Positions 49,670 to 60,830 of a stretch of 64,000 bases of DNA are shown here, one piece after another. A program made the translations under genes and the position numbers. The notes below the pieces were generated by a model that did no database searches, had not been told where the DNA came from, and saw only the letters and a program-made list of their open reading frames with translations. Origin of the DNA: Liolophura sinensis (Eukaryota > Mollusca > Polyplacophora > Chitonida > Chitonidae); NCBI RefSeq assembly GCF_032854445.1, contig NC_088302.1, positions 47,346,645-47,410,644 on the forward strand, read 5' to 3'. Each line of letters begins with the position of its first letter. Within the stretch, counting starts at the first letter, position 1.

Positions 49670-49985
49670 CGTCTCATATTTAAAGGGATTCAGTTTAAAT
49701 GAAAAGCTCTATTTAGATCTATTTAAACCAAAGGACACAATTTAATCCATTTAAAAGCAAACACATATTTATACCCTTTTCAATCATGGAGCCCATTTAA
49801 ATGAAATCTCCAAGTTGGACCCATTTAAATACTAACAAATGGATCAGTTGGAATTAGAAGCCCATTTGTACCTTATATGTTTTAAATATAAAACCAATTT
49901 AAATCAAAAGCCTAATTTAGAATCTTCAGTTAGACCCAGTAAAACCATAGGGCCTAATTAGATCCGTTTAAATGATAAGAAAAAT
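49670..49985 (+). repeat. Degenerate TTTAAA-rich tandem array
   Basis: Words of the type CCCATTTAAATGAAA or CCAATTTAAATCAAA recur about every 30-40 bp (near 49682, 49722, 49748, 49793, 49822, 49896, 49968), joined by AAAGC, GGACC or GCCTA words. It is an old array whose units have drifted; no coding capacity is kept. Confidence 0.65.
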
Positions 49986-51293
49986 GATTTCGAGAAAACC
50001 GTCACATTTTTATTTTTATTTTTACAGAAAGTGTTTCAATAATAGGATGTTATGTAAGAGAATGGGAGGCGAATTATGGGATGTTAAAACTTTGGGATGT
50101 ATTTGTACCTCTTTGATACCATCAACAAGTGCTTCTAGAGCCACACGGGCCAACAATTCGCAGATCAAAGCGTTTGGATGAGTGGATACAGTTCTCTACC
50201 CAGGTTCATTAACCTTTACACCTGGATTCTATTAACCCCAAGTACCGTAAAAGTGAATATGCCAGAAAATGAAGATAAACAATCCGCGGTCAGCACATAC
50301 TCAAACCATTCCGGACCTACACAAGAGCTTCATTTATATACGACCTGTTTTCTCTTTGTAAAAAAGGAAAACAGTTGCTTTGTGAAAAAGTGACAGAGAG
50401 TGTGATTTGCTCGATCAAGTGACTGCATCACTTTTCTGTGACGTGGAGGAACATTTGCATTTCAGGCACCGTGTCTAAAGCAACACGGGCTCCCTTTACG
50501 TTTTCCGTTATAAACCAAAGCAGTCATAGAGGTTTTACGTGCTAAATGTGTAAATAGTAAAATAGACGTGCATTTTACACATCTGTGAAACTTTTGCTTT
50601 GAATGCCAAAAGTTTTGTCATCGAAAAACAATTGATTGTTTTCAGAGCCATTCTATAATATTTTTGAGATGTACTGTGTTATAAACTTATCAGACGTGTC
50701 TGTCGAGACACCGAGTCAGCTCAGCGGCAATACCTCAGGTATTCGTAGACTGTTAATCATGGAACTTTTCTTATTATATCATGTACGTATACTTGAGGAT
50801 ATTAGCCCTCAACTGTCGGGTGATTTTCAGCGTTACACGGGATGCTTGATCCCGGCTTCTTTTGTGGCCAGTGAGTTGGAAATCACTTTTCTCTTCTTTA
50901 ACAGACAGCTTTATAGGCAAGCCGATTCAGCCGGTCTCTTCTTCACGTTGTGTCACGCGAGATTATGCAGTCCACATGCGCAGCTGCATAAGCAAACAAT
51001 GTCCTATTTTAGTTCCTACATCTGTTACTTTACGGTGTAATTGTTTCACTTGAGCGATAGGGTTGTGTATTGGAAACCTGACAAGGAAAATAAATCCCTA
51101 GTCCTGGATTGGTTCACTGGAATTTTTTGCCATCAAATGCCGATGTGGGTATTACACCCTTAAGCAGACGATAGTTTGTGATTCAAGAGTGTTCTGTGGC
51201 AATCACTCAGTTAGTCAGTCAACCAATGAAGCTGTTTGGTAGGGATTCAGCTGTATATATAATCACGATTTAGACATTGACTCTAAAAGTGTT
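49986..51293. other. Non-coding stretch; chance-length 134-codon frame
   Basis: The frame at 50636-51040 starts in a TTGATTGTTTTCAG tract that looks like an acceptor and holds two SQLSG/PQLSG-like words. Without a recognised family, a donor or a paralogue it is not called. Nothing else is seen. Confidence 0.35.
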
Positions 51294-51397
51294 CCATTCC
51301 GCAGGGCTCTGCCCGGTTTCCCTCCACCATAATGCTGGCCGCTCTCGTATAAGTGAAATATACTTATGTACGGCGTAATGAAATACGCCCAATCAAA

Positions 51398-51432
<35 letters not shown>

Positions 51433-51434
51433 AA
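51294..51434 (+). repeat. SINE family A, 5'-truncated, long (AAAT)n tail
   Basis: GCAGGGCTCTGCCCGGTTTC, CCTCCACCATAATGCTGGCC, GCTCTCGTATAAGTGAAATA and ATGTACGGCGTAATGAAATA lead to about nine AAAT units at 51398-51434. Good match to the consensus suggests a fairly young insertion. Confidence 0.88.
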
Positions 51435-54044
51435 TTGTGTCATGATCTGCGCGCCTGTTCCAAAATCTGATCTTCATAATTCAACCATTATAGTGAGATG
51501 TCATTTCACTATCTCTAGCCCTATTGTCACAGCACACCCACCCACAAATAAGTATATACATTTAGGTAATAAACAAGACCCATCATATAAGACCCATATA
51601 AGAAAATAACATGGGTCAGTACACACTCCATGGTGGCACGAAATAACGTAGTCTGCGTTTCAGGTATTAAATCCCGTGAAACTCCATATCAGGGGCAATG
51701 GCAGGTGATCATTGGTGGTACCTTGTTCGGATAAATGAATCACTGGGCCAGTAATTCTGAGTCCTTTAGACAGCTTGCCGTGTACCTTGGAAATAAACTT
51801 ACTAACACTGACCAAGTCTCTTGTTTATAGACTACCCTTAATGTAACATATGCAGCCTTGGGTAAGGTGTGAGTAGTGCAGATACTTTGGATCCACAGTC
51901 CTGAATTCATGTTTCAGCGTCTCATTCATCAGTTTTGCTAGTAAGGATGATTATGTCTATAAGGATTCAGCTGCCAGGAAAATAACACGTTCTTGTGGTA
52001 ATTTATCATTATTTAGTGAGCTCGTTACATTAGAAATTGTTGATCGACGGTTCAACAAAATGTAAACCTATCCTACGTACACCATTCCTCATGCCATTCG
52101 CTAGAAGGTAAATTGTTTGCAGCGCGGTCTAAATGTTTCCAATCCAGTGTAGCAAGAGAAAACACGTCTGTGTTTAGCTAACGGCAGTAATTCCGAGGTC
52201 AAATTTAAAACGTTCTTCCATCTCGGCCAGGTCTGTCCGAAACTTAGTGGGAAAAAATCTGTTCGTCTAAATTTAACCGAACTGGAGCCCAGCTTGTATC
52301 TGATGTGTTTTGACAAGTTGCGAACACGATGGATGTTTACCATAAATAAATCATCTCCACTTCCGCGAGGGCTACTGTACGAGGATGGAATAGCTATGGG
52401 TAAACCTTGAGAAACACACCCCGACCACACGGGTTATATGATACTGGTCACTGTCGATGTTCACCATTGAGAGCAACGTTTGAGGGCAGAAAGAAAGATG
52501 GTTATAAAGAAAACTGAACTAAGTCACACTGACACTGAATTCATATGTGTTTGGTGCATTTTATGATAAAATATGTTAACTGAGGCAAACTAACAAGAGG
52601 TCAGATTTCACCGGTTACATGTGACCATTTCCCAAGTATTATACCACACTGTCATGGCTGCTCTGGATTTACTTCATAGGCTGTAGTCTTTTATAACTGG
52701 CGCGTTTTATCATATAATGTGTTTGGTGTAATTTATGCCTTAAAAGTGGCGTTAGACCTAGAAACGTAGCGCGCTCTTGAAAGAAAGAATTGTGGTATTA
52801 ATATGCATATGTGGATGGGCCTGAAAAATCTCCCTTGCTCCGCTCATTCGCTTAGTGACGTTCATTTAGTGGGCACTGTTTAGAGACGTACTTGTTTTGT
52901 GAACTCCTGCCTATTTGTACATATCTTAGGCGTCGTAACAGACAAGGGCATATGCCGATTGTGAACCAGAAGAGACCTTCCAAGTCTATAACGGTAAAAC
53001 CAGTTTTCAAAGTGAAGTCTTGAGAAAGACGTTAAAACACAATTCAAACAAAACAATGTTCGAACCAGTAACGAAAGAAAAAAATACCAGTATGTAAGAG
53101 ATTATGACAGAGTCGCGTGAAAAGGAAAAAGGTTTCAGTGACGCCTTAAAGAAATCGGTATTGTCCAAGGTATGCAAATGGTCAATTATTCAAGTCGTAA
53201 ACCATGATATAACGTAACCTAGTCTATAAGCTGTCGTTAATCAGAAAAATATGAATTACAGTTAAGCTTTGATTACAAGTCTCGATATATCCATCAACGT
53301 GGCGATTTCATTCAACCGTATGTGCATGTATATCTCCTAGCCGTACATGTATTTTCCCCGGCCGTGCATCGGTTAAGCGGAAGTAGACACAAAATAAATT
53401 CTGCAATTTTCCAGTGGGACACTGCGCTCAATGCTGACTTGCATGAAAAAAAACCCTAGATTACTGTTCAGTAAAATTGCAAAGAATTTGGAAATTCAAA
53501 TGGCCCATGTCCTTTTACTGACTTGTCTTGACTTTTAACTAAGTGTTCAGATTGAGGATTTTGGCCACGATGACCTGTGATCATCTATATCCAGACAACT
53601 GGTCAAGGGTCTAGTGCTACTGACCAGCTTGTGAGGGAAACTGAGCCCGGTACCATTAATAACACAAGTTGTTTTGGGTTTGCTATAAAAAGTGGGTCAA
53701 GTGTATATATGAGAAACATGCTTTTGGAGACTAGGTCCATTTGCTTGCTTAACCGACTCATTCAGGGAATTTGCGGAGGCTTTGTAGATTGTACCCAATG
53801 TTCCACATGCTTGCGAAAGGCCAAATGGGTAAATGGTAAATGGTCTCTTTATTACCAAGTATCGATTCTATGGAGGGATCATGTCCTAACTGACACCCCC
53901 GCCCTTAGTTAAATGTCTAGACGTGTTCAAGGTCATTGTCTCCCAAGCTGAGCTTGCTCTATATCATCTTCACAATATGAAGGTTTAAACACCTTGTACA
54001 AGGTTTTTTCGTTCAGATATAATAACACAGAGCGGACAAACTTC
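51435..54044. other. Non-coding stretch, nothing recognised
   Basis: The 109-codon minus frame (52101-52430) and the 111-codon plus frame (53577-53912) show no recognisable domains. The second lies upstream of the retroelement fragment at 54.05 kb but does not read like reverse transcriptase. Confidence 0.4.
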
Positions 54045-54299
54045 ATGAAGTATGCCTATGTCCGACTTTACGACAAGAGGGATAGTTTTAATTTTGACAT
54101 TTTATATTATCCTTACTTGGATAACAATATACACCGAACTGCCCCTGCACATGGCATGTACATATCTCGCCTGGTAACACTTGTTGAATCTCGTGTGTTG
54201 CGTGACTATTTCAATCAATTGCAAAAACTGGATCTAATTCCGCTTAACCCTGAATCGTCACATTGGATATATGAAAAGTTGCAACCAAAGCGCAAATAA
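54045..54299 (+). pseudogene. Reverse transcriptase C-terminal fragment of a retroelement (copy 1)
   Basis: In frame, AYVRLYDKRDSFNFDILYYP is followed by LDNNI, GMYISRLV and, after a further 50 residues, a stop codon (TAA 54297-54299). Blocks of this form (LYDKRD.FNFDI..P.L..NI......YGVYISQL) mark the region after the polymerase palm in a family of animal retroelement reverse transcriptases (recalled family knowledge). All upstream RT motifs (fingers, motifs A-C) are missing, so this is 5'-truncated and not able to act. It is uninterrupted over its remaining length. The element's apparent 3' flank (54383-54600) is shared with the second copy's 5' side. The exact clade (Penelope-like or LINE) is not settled. 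Confidence 0.75.
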
Positions 54300-54382
54300 G
54301 ATACACATTTTGATTATCGACAACGTATATACGAGCATGGTACATGATTTGAATACTTGCATGATTTCACCCATTTGCCGAT

Positions 54383-54600
54383 AACATTCCTTGCTTCTCT
54401 TTGCATGATTTCGTTCTAATTTCGTTCTTAATATACTTTTTAGATCTTTGGTGGTGTGTGTGTAACGATGTTGGGGAACTAAACTTGTTATTTTTGACCC
54501 GGAACGTCCATTGACGGTTGGTATGTAAATGTCTGTTTCTACGCATAAATTGGGAAAAAATGAATGCTGCATTTATCACATTTAAGGCCACGTGTATGAT
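54383..54600 (+). repeat. Retroelement flank repeat (pseudo-LTR-like), copy 1
   Basis: TGCTTCTCTTTGCATGATTT, CTTTGGTGGTGTGTGTG, GGAACGTCCATTGACGG and TGGTATGTAAATGTCTGTTT pair with TGCTTCTCTTTGCATGGTTT, CTTTGGTGGTTTGTGTT, GGAACGTCCATTTTGG and TGGTATATGAATGTCTGTTA at 59403-59625, in the same orientation and order. Here it begins about 85 bp after the RT stop codon. Confidence 0.75.
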
Positions 54601-55324
54601 CACCGGGTTTCAACGACAACGTTTAATTAGAAACAAGGCCTTAGTCTAAAAGTAACTGATCATACATATAGATGAAGTCAGCCGTATTTTAAATCAGTGT
54701 CTCACCAAATCAGTTTCAGTCAAATCTTAGTCTAAGAGCGGAGAACCTAACACTGGTTCGCAAACTTTGCTCTCCATCCATATGCATAGACTAGAAATTT
54801 CAGTGGTCAAATTGTCGGCTGCTCATGAAATATCTACACAGCATGGACAGCCAAGACATGTAGGGTACATGATGTCATGAAGGTGAATTTATATACATTC
54901 ATATTCGACAGATGTCTTAGATTAAAGTGTTGTTCTAAACATATTTGCGTTATGTATTTATTGGCAGCCAAAGGAATTTGGGGAGAGGTTCAACCTTCCT
55001 GGCTACATGTGTACATGTTTGCATATTTTACACAGAATGTGGGTGAAAATTTCATTATTCTTGTGATACAAACATATAGAGCATCACTTTACCGAAATAC
55101 CGTAATTAATCTCTGAAAGATATAGTTTAACCTGGTGGTTCACGAAAACACCAAAGTGCCCCCTTGAAGAACTGTTGGTAGTTACATTTAAAGATCTAGG
55201 TATAGGAAGACCGTTTGTCGGTTCTGCACCTGGCGTCCTTTGGGACCATCTGGTCAAAGGAAATGCTTATATTCTATCAAAATATTTCCATCCATCGACT
55301 TTTTTGAAGTACCCGTCGGTAAAC
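54601..55324. other. Non-coding stretch, nothing recognised
   Basis: Short frames at 54877-55116 and from 55175 have no family resemblance; the second runs into the candidate exon described next. Confidence 0.35.
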
Positions 55325-55431
55325 ATGGGGGTGGGTTCTGTGTTACTTTGTCTATGTCTTATCCAAACAGCCATTCTTCCTACGAAGTGCTTTTCTCTGT
55401 TATCTACCGGTAACAAAACGCCCGTGGCGCG
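55325..55431 (+). CDS. Possible first coding exon with signal peptide (weak)
   Basis: AAACATGG is a fair start context at 55325. The frame reads MGVGSVLLCLCLIQTAILPT, a good hydrophobic core (residues 4-18), then KCFSLLSTGNKTPVA with an N-glycosylation sequon (NKT). After GTGGCGCG comes GTAAGG at 55432, a reasonable phase 2 donor; an alternative donor GTAACA lies at 55410. No further exon, promoter or family was recognised. The frame is also open upstream to 55175, so the chosen ATG rests only on the signal peptide form. A chance arrangement is quite possible. Confidence 0.27.
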
Positions 55432-56149
55432 GTAAGGTAGTGCTTCCGATTTGACCTGGCCCACCCAGACCAACCATTACAGACAACATCTGATTTACCG
55501 ATAGCTCTTTGAGAGCAAAGGCTAAAAGTCTTTGTCACGACCCAAGCCATTATGTGAATGTAAGGTTACACTAATGTTACTACTAAGCCAGTCGCCAGTA
55601 CAAGTGCCAGAAAGGCCGCAGGGTGCAACCTGAATTGGTTAAGGGTGTGCATATGTTACTTTTTTCTGAAAAGATGCAATTTGTATATGTAAATGTATAC
55701 TTCCATGGCCAAAGGAACGTTAATCACTTAACCCGGCCAAACCCTTTCCTGATTTTTTGTTCGTGGCTTCAATTGTTGGGTGTTTAAGAGCAGATGGAAA
55801 TTAAGTTTACCTCGCTGGCATAATAACACCAGTGAATTGCATGGTAAGCCAAAGAATGCAATCCGAATTCTTAACAGTGCAGGAACTGGCGCCGCGCAAT
55901 ACACACCCTTAATATATTGCTTCGCCAAATAGCCTTAACACCATTACGATGTTGGAATCATAGTTCTCCGGCTACATGTGGGAAAACGACCTGACAACCT
56001 GTTATGGCAGCTCAGTTATGTTTCTTTGTTTGGATTCACCGCAACAAGTAGACACTTGTACTAAAATACCTTTGCATATTTTATTAGGTGTATAATGCAG
56101 AATTGTCGAGGAATATTCTTTTCTGTTGAATATGACCAGAAAGCAGTGA
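55432..56149. other. Non-coding stretch, nothing recognised
   Basis: No exon or repeat supported. Confidence 0.35.
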
Positions 56150-56246
56150 ATATTTCTCTCACCATAATTCTTGTTGCCGTCGTATTAGTGAAGTATCCTT
56201 GAGTACGGTGTAAAACACCAATCAATCAAATAAATAAGTAAATAAA
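56150..56246 (+). repeat. SINE family A, 5'-truncated
   Basis: CTCACCATAATTCTTGTTGC, CGTCGTATTAGTGAAGTATC and CTTGAGTACGGTGTAAAACA lead to CCAATCAATCAAATAAATAA. Confidence 0.85.
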
Positions 56247-56719
56247 AGCGACAAATATGCTCCCAAGTTTTGACTTACTTTGCCGCGTCAACAATCAGTA
56301 TAATCATGGAAATTATCGTAACAATGTCTCCCAAAAATTTCAACCTTTCCTGGTTCTTGTACGGGTAAAGATTGTCATTATGGGTACTTAACAGTATTTG
56401 AAGACATATTACAGTAAACCGTAAGTTGTGCGACACTTACATCAATGAACGATTAAACCTGCCATATAGTTTATCAAAATGTTATGCAAAACTATGATCG
56501 ACTGTTACAATACCATGGATTTCTGTCATGGTTATAGTGCGGTATACATATTTTGTTTGCAGTGGCCATTGAGCAGAATTTAATGCGGACGTTTATGGCG
56601 ATTTATTTATTTATTTAATAGTTGTTTTAAGAAGCCACGGAGGTCCCGTTTATGGCGGTTACTGTCACCAAACAATTTTGTTTGTTACTAGTTAAGACGA
56701 TTATAAACTATATACCGAA

Positions 56720-56765
56720 ATGAATGATTATGGCTTTAGGCAATATTACCGACATGTACTAGCAA
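56720..56765 (-). repeat. SINE-tail-like fragment
   Basis: GAATGATTATGGCTTTAGGC and AATATTACCGACATGTACTA resemble the reverse-oriented tail block seen at 11455-11520. Short and uncertain. Confidence 0.35.
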
Positions 56766-56821
56766 AAACTTTATTCCGGTCATTACACAATGTCTATAAA
56801 TAGGATAAGAATTCTTCCATT

Positions 56822-57067
56822 ATCTGCGTCCGCTTCGTGAGGCGGTAAATCCAGGGTCAATCCTGGGCCTGGTCACACTTAAGACCTTAAAAGAAGAAGT
56901 TGTAACTTTCTCGCTTGGCAATCAGCATTAAGGGGATAGTGCAACGAATGGTTAACCCGTATCAGTATAATAGCTCAGGAGGGGCGCCTTACTTGTCTTC
57001 GGTAAGTCGTCTCAGTGAAGCAGCAAAAAAAAAAAAAAACAACAAAAAAAAAAAAAACAAAAAAAAA
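56822..57067 (+). repeat. SINE family B copy ending in a poly(A)-like tract
   Basis: GCGTCCGCTTCGTGAGGCGG and GGGTCAATCCTGGGCCTGG are the tRNA-like second half. The core (TTGTAACTTTCTCGCTTGGC, AGGGGATAGTGCAACGAATG, GTTAACCCGTATCAGTATAA, GTCGTCTCAGTGAAGCAGCA) matches the 38 kb copy closely. It then breaks exactly after AGTGAAGCAGCA into about 40 bases of A-rich sequence (57026-57067) instead of the usual second block and CACT tail. Confidence 0.85.
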
Positions 57068-58119
57068 TCAAAACAGGGGAGTAGATAGTTACATCAACTT
57101 TTGCTTAAATTTCTTTTTCGGCTTATGGGCTTACAATTCGGACAGCATAATGTGTTGAAGACCTAAGTTACACTAATGAACTATGTAGCTGTTACAGAAA
57201 CAAGTTGGCACATTTCATTTGCGTGAGAACGTAGGTGTTAAAACTTCAGTGGTAGCCATGTCCAAGGGAACAAGCATAACAAACACCAGTTACTCGAAAT
57301 CGGCCGCAGGGGGGAGCCTGTAATTGCCCCGAGAGTACTCGAGACAATCCCGTGGAAATACCTGCCGTTTCCAGCTATTCAGCCCATTTCATTCACGTTC
57401 TTATTTACGCACTCACCACGGGGGAATTTGCTTCAGTCTAGAACAGTTACCGCCTACGTACCGTACCGCTAACCGGGGAGCCAGCTGCTCGCTTATTACC
57501 ATCATATGACGTTGGGATTGCAGACCTCGGCCAAACGACGCGTGTACCTACGTGTTATTCTGAATCCTGAAAAATAACTCAAGACTTATGGTACTCTACA
57601 CTCCCATTGCTGCAAAATGTATTGCGGTTTTGAAGATCGAAAAAAGAGAAAGCTTGTTGGTCTTACTTTTTGTATCAGATAATGGTGCCGCCTGTTGGAT
57701 GAGGGCATAGTCATGACTACGTTACATTAAAAAACAAGAGAAACATAATACGTATCATATGTACTCATTACGGTTTAATTCTGAAAGTTTTACTGTGGGA
57801 TCTCAGGCGAAACAATGCGGTAATCTGGGTGAATCTACCTGAGTCTTCGGATGGACGTAAATTCTTAGAAACTGTTTAACTTGTTATCTTGCGGAAGAAT
57901 ACCAGTTTCGAGCGATGCTTAGATGATAACTGCGATGTTCTGTACTTGCAGGAACTGATTTCATTTTTCAAATTTTTTAAAATATGGATGCCACGGATAA
58001 ATCACAAATGCCAGCGTTGCTGTCAACAGAATCGCCTTTCTGCATGTTGTTAATATCTTAAAGCATCACAGCAACATAACGGAATACACAGATGTGGATC
58101 ATGAATTCCTAGCGCTTGA
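57068..58119. other. Non-coding stretch, nothing recognised
   Basis: A somewhat GC-richer part at 57300-57510 holds a 61-codon frame without family. No exon supported. Confidence 0.4.
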
Positions 58120-58460
58120 CCTCGTCTTAACACAGACAGCATAATTGGATCTCTTGAACCGGACTAATTAATTTCCAAGACCGTAAAATGGTACTTTTAC
58201 TGCCAAGCTTAGTGCTCAGTACTGAGAGTTTAGAGCAAAGAACAGACGGCTTGAGGCGGTGTCGGTATAATGTGACTGGGTGGGGTGTCATGTCTGGTGT
58301 CATCGGCATGATAATTCAGTGGCGACAGCACTCTAATGGCATGGATTTGAGAAGACAACAAGAAAACAAGAATTGTATATACACTGAAAGACACCTTGTC
58401 GTGATATCGCTGGAGAACTAAGTAACTTGAAAACTCAAGCATACAAACATACATATATGG
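58120..58460 (+). repeat. SINE family B, diverged copy
   Basis: GTAAAATGGTACTTTTACTG, CTTAGTGCTCAGTACTGAGA, GGTGTCGGTATAATGTGACT, GGGTGGGGTGTCATGTCTGG and TGTCATCGGCATGATAATTC share the block order of the copies at 6990 and 38060. The tail is degraded (GAAAACTCAAGCATACAAAC then ATAC repeats), close to the tail form of the 7 kb copy. Confidence 0.75.
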
Positions 58461-59402
58461 ATTCATTAAGGCTCAATCTGATCATTCGATCGATCAGTTT
58501 TATTATAGAATTAAAATTCAGTTCAACCTGTTGGTTATCAAACTCTTGTTATCACAGTACATGTAGTGCCTCTCTAAAGGTCGTACACGATTAAGGCGTT
58601 TGTCGACACACCAAGACAAACATACGGATGTAAATGTAGAGCGTATATCTGGTCAGAGTGACATAGCTGTAACGACATGTTATTGTCTGGAGCAAGGAAA
58701 AACTGAAAGTTTCGAAGGATGGTGGTCAATCCCATCTGCCCATTATGTCATTGGCCTATAAATATAAAATGAACTGACATGGGAAAGTGTGTAGTTGATG
58801 CAAACATAGCGTGAAACTGAAGTGCCTAATTAATCAGTGTGAGTGGCTGGTAAGCTAATTTTTTATTCATAAACGCAGACTGATTCACTTCTATGCAAAG
58901 CTTTACGTTTAGAGTTATTACTACATTGTCATACTACAAGTGAAGTGCATTTGATGTACAGTCGGAAATGTTCTTTTGGACTGGTTTGCTGTTCACGGAC
59001 AAATACGTAAATCATAAATCTGTATTGTCACCAACTCGCCTTTCTCCATCGTGTATTTTAGTTATATGTCCTCGTTGGAAATCTTTTTAACTCTTTAAGT
59101 AACTTTTGTAAATTTTTCATATATAATTTACGAAACTGTGTGTGAAGCCGCATTAAGGGATATTGGTGTGTGAAAATGCATGCAAATCATGCATGCTTGA
59201 GAAACCTATAAACATATTATTTTGTAAAATACAGTTGGTAAATGTGCTATCTTTAACTTTAGTAAATTTCTTTGGATTTTGGCCGGGACAAGTGTTTTCC
59301 TGTGGGATTAGGACCGATCCTTTTGTTTCCATAGGACTGAGTTGAACGTATGGTTCGCCAAGAACATACCTCGCGTCATTCCAACATCACTGAAAACTGT
59401 TA
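58461..59402. other. Non-coding stretch, nothing recognised
   Basis: AT-rich sequence. A small inverted word GCATGCAAATCATGCATGC occurs near 59177-59195. No exon supported. Confidence 0.4.
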
Positions 59403-59625
59403 ACTGCTTCTCTTTGCATGGTTTCGAACTTTATATACCTTTTTCTTTGGTGGTTTGTGTTAAGTGTCGTTTTAAAAACTGACAATGTGATTGGAATTGG
59501 AACGTCCATTTTGGTCGACGGCTGGTATATGAATGTCTGTTACGATACACAGATCCAAAGTTTGTTTTTAAATTGATAGCTAGTAGTAATGCTTTATGGA
59601 GGACGTTTGTAATCTTCATAGACAT
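59403..59625 (+). repeat. Retroelement flank repeat (pseudo-LTR-like), copy 2
   Basis: Partner of 54383-54600 (landmarks given there). Here the block lies upstream of the RT remnant, with another shared block (59655-59775, partner at 37655-37795) between it and the RT start. Confidence 0.75.
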
Positions 59626-60035
59626 AGAGGATAATATAAAACTGCTACAGCATGGGTGGAGAGTAAATCTAGAGCGGCGACGACAGTGTGATAGTTGACA
59701 AATGGTTACATGTAATCGGTGATATCCACAGTTTACCTGAGTTACGGTTTTATTCTAACTGCTCATCTAACTGTATAAATTATTGCATCGTTTACTCCCC
59801 CTGATGCTCTGGCGTGAGATAAATTAGTAAAAAGAAATACAGTGATGTTAATTTCAATTTATTAGACGTCACAGGTGTATAATTATTCAAAATGCTCAAA
59901 ATTGTTCTACGTACACTACAGAGTGGGGTCACATTCGATAAACATCACCACATGTTTCCAAAGGAAAGGTGATATTTCGCTTAGATCCGATAATGAAGAT
60001 GTGCCCAAAATATGCTGGATACCTAAAACTCACAA

Positions 60036-60303
60036 GAGGCCTCCGTGGCTCAGTAGCTCAGTACGCGCTAGCGCAGCGTAATGACCCAGAAGTCTCTCAC
60101 CAATGCGGTCGCTGTGAGTTCAAGTCCAGTTCATGCTGGCTTCCTCTCCGGCCGTACGTGGGAAGGTCTGCCAGCAACCTGCGGATGGTCGTGGGTTTCC
60201 GCCGGGCTGTGCCCGGTTTCCACCCACCATAATGCTGGCCGCCGTCGTATAAGTGAAATATTCTTGAGTACGGCGTAAAACACCAATCAAATAAATAAAT
60301 AAA
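60036..60303 (+). repeat. Full-length SINE family A inside the RT pseudogene, 12-bp target-site duplication
   Basis: This is the best family A copy: head GGCCTCCGTGGCTCAGTAGC, B box GTGAGTTCAAGTCCAG, body CCGGTTTCCACCCACCATAA + TGCTGGCCGCCGTCGTATAA, tail GAGTACGGCGTAAAACACCA + ATCAAATAAATAAATAAA. TAAAACTCACAA at 60024-60035 and 60304-60315 are perfect direct repeats. The duplicated bases are codons of the RT block (PKTHK), which dates the SINE after the RT element. Confidence 0.96.
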
Positions 60304-60670
60304 TAAAACTCACAAAACATAATGAGGTCCTGTGTACATAGTTACCAAAAACTCTACTAAACGTTAAAACATTTGGGAGAGATATTTTCAGTTATCCGAA
60401 GAAACTCCGATGGTCAATGCATATTGATACCAAACATTTCAAAGATATTGACCGATGAATTAAAATTGAAAGTTCTAATCCAGTATAAACATGTATCCAC
60501 ATGGGCCTTCTCAACTCCCTACTCTACAGTCCCTCATCAGATGTTTCAAAAGTCAGGCTATCATTTCAAACAGGTCAGAGATCACAAGGCATTTTAGTTC
60601 AAAACATTATTTCGGTTACCATTCTTGGGGTATAGTACAGTTTACAGGACTACATAACATCTGTTTAATA

Positions 60671-60830
60671 TTTAATTATTTTATTGGGTGTTTTATGCTG
60701 TACTCGAGAATATTCCACATGTACGACGGCGGTCTGCATTATGGTTGGCACAGCCCGGGAAAACCCCACGACCATCCGCAGGTTCCTGGTAGACCTTTCC
60801 ATGAACAGCCGGAGAGGAAACTGTTTAATA
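60671..60830 (-). repeat. SINE family A, 5'-truncated, inside the RT pseudogene, 10-bp target-site duplication
   Basis: Reverse orientation body from TTTATTGGGTGTTTTATGCT through ACGACGGCGGTCTGCATTAT to AGCCGGAGAGGAAA. CTGTTTAATA flanks it at 60661-60670 and 60831-60840. It separates RT motif A from motif B. Confidence 0.93.

Noticed and set aside
50636-51040. 134-codon frame starting at an acceptor-like TTGTTTTCAG
   Set aside because: No donor, family or conservation evidence; the SQLSG/PQLSG similarity is too short.
56598-56645. Minus SINE family A tail
   Set aside because: TTTATTTATTTATTTAATAG is present, but the following body does not match.
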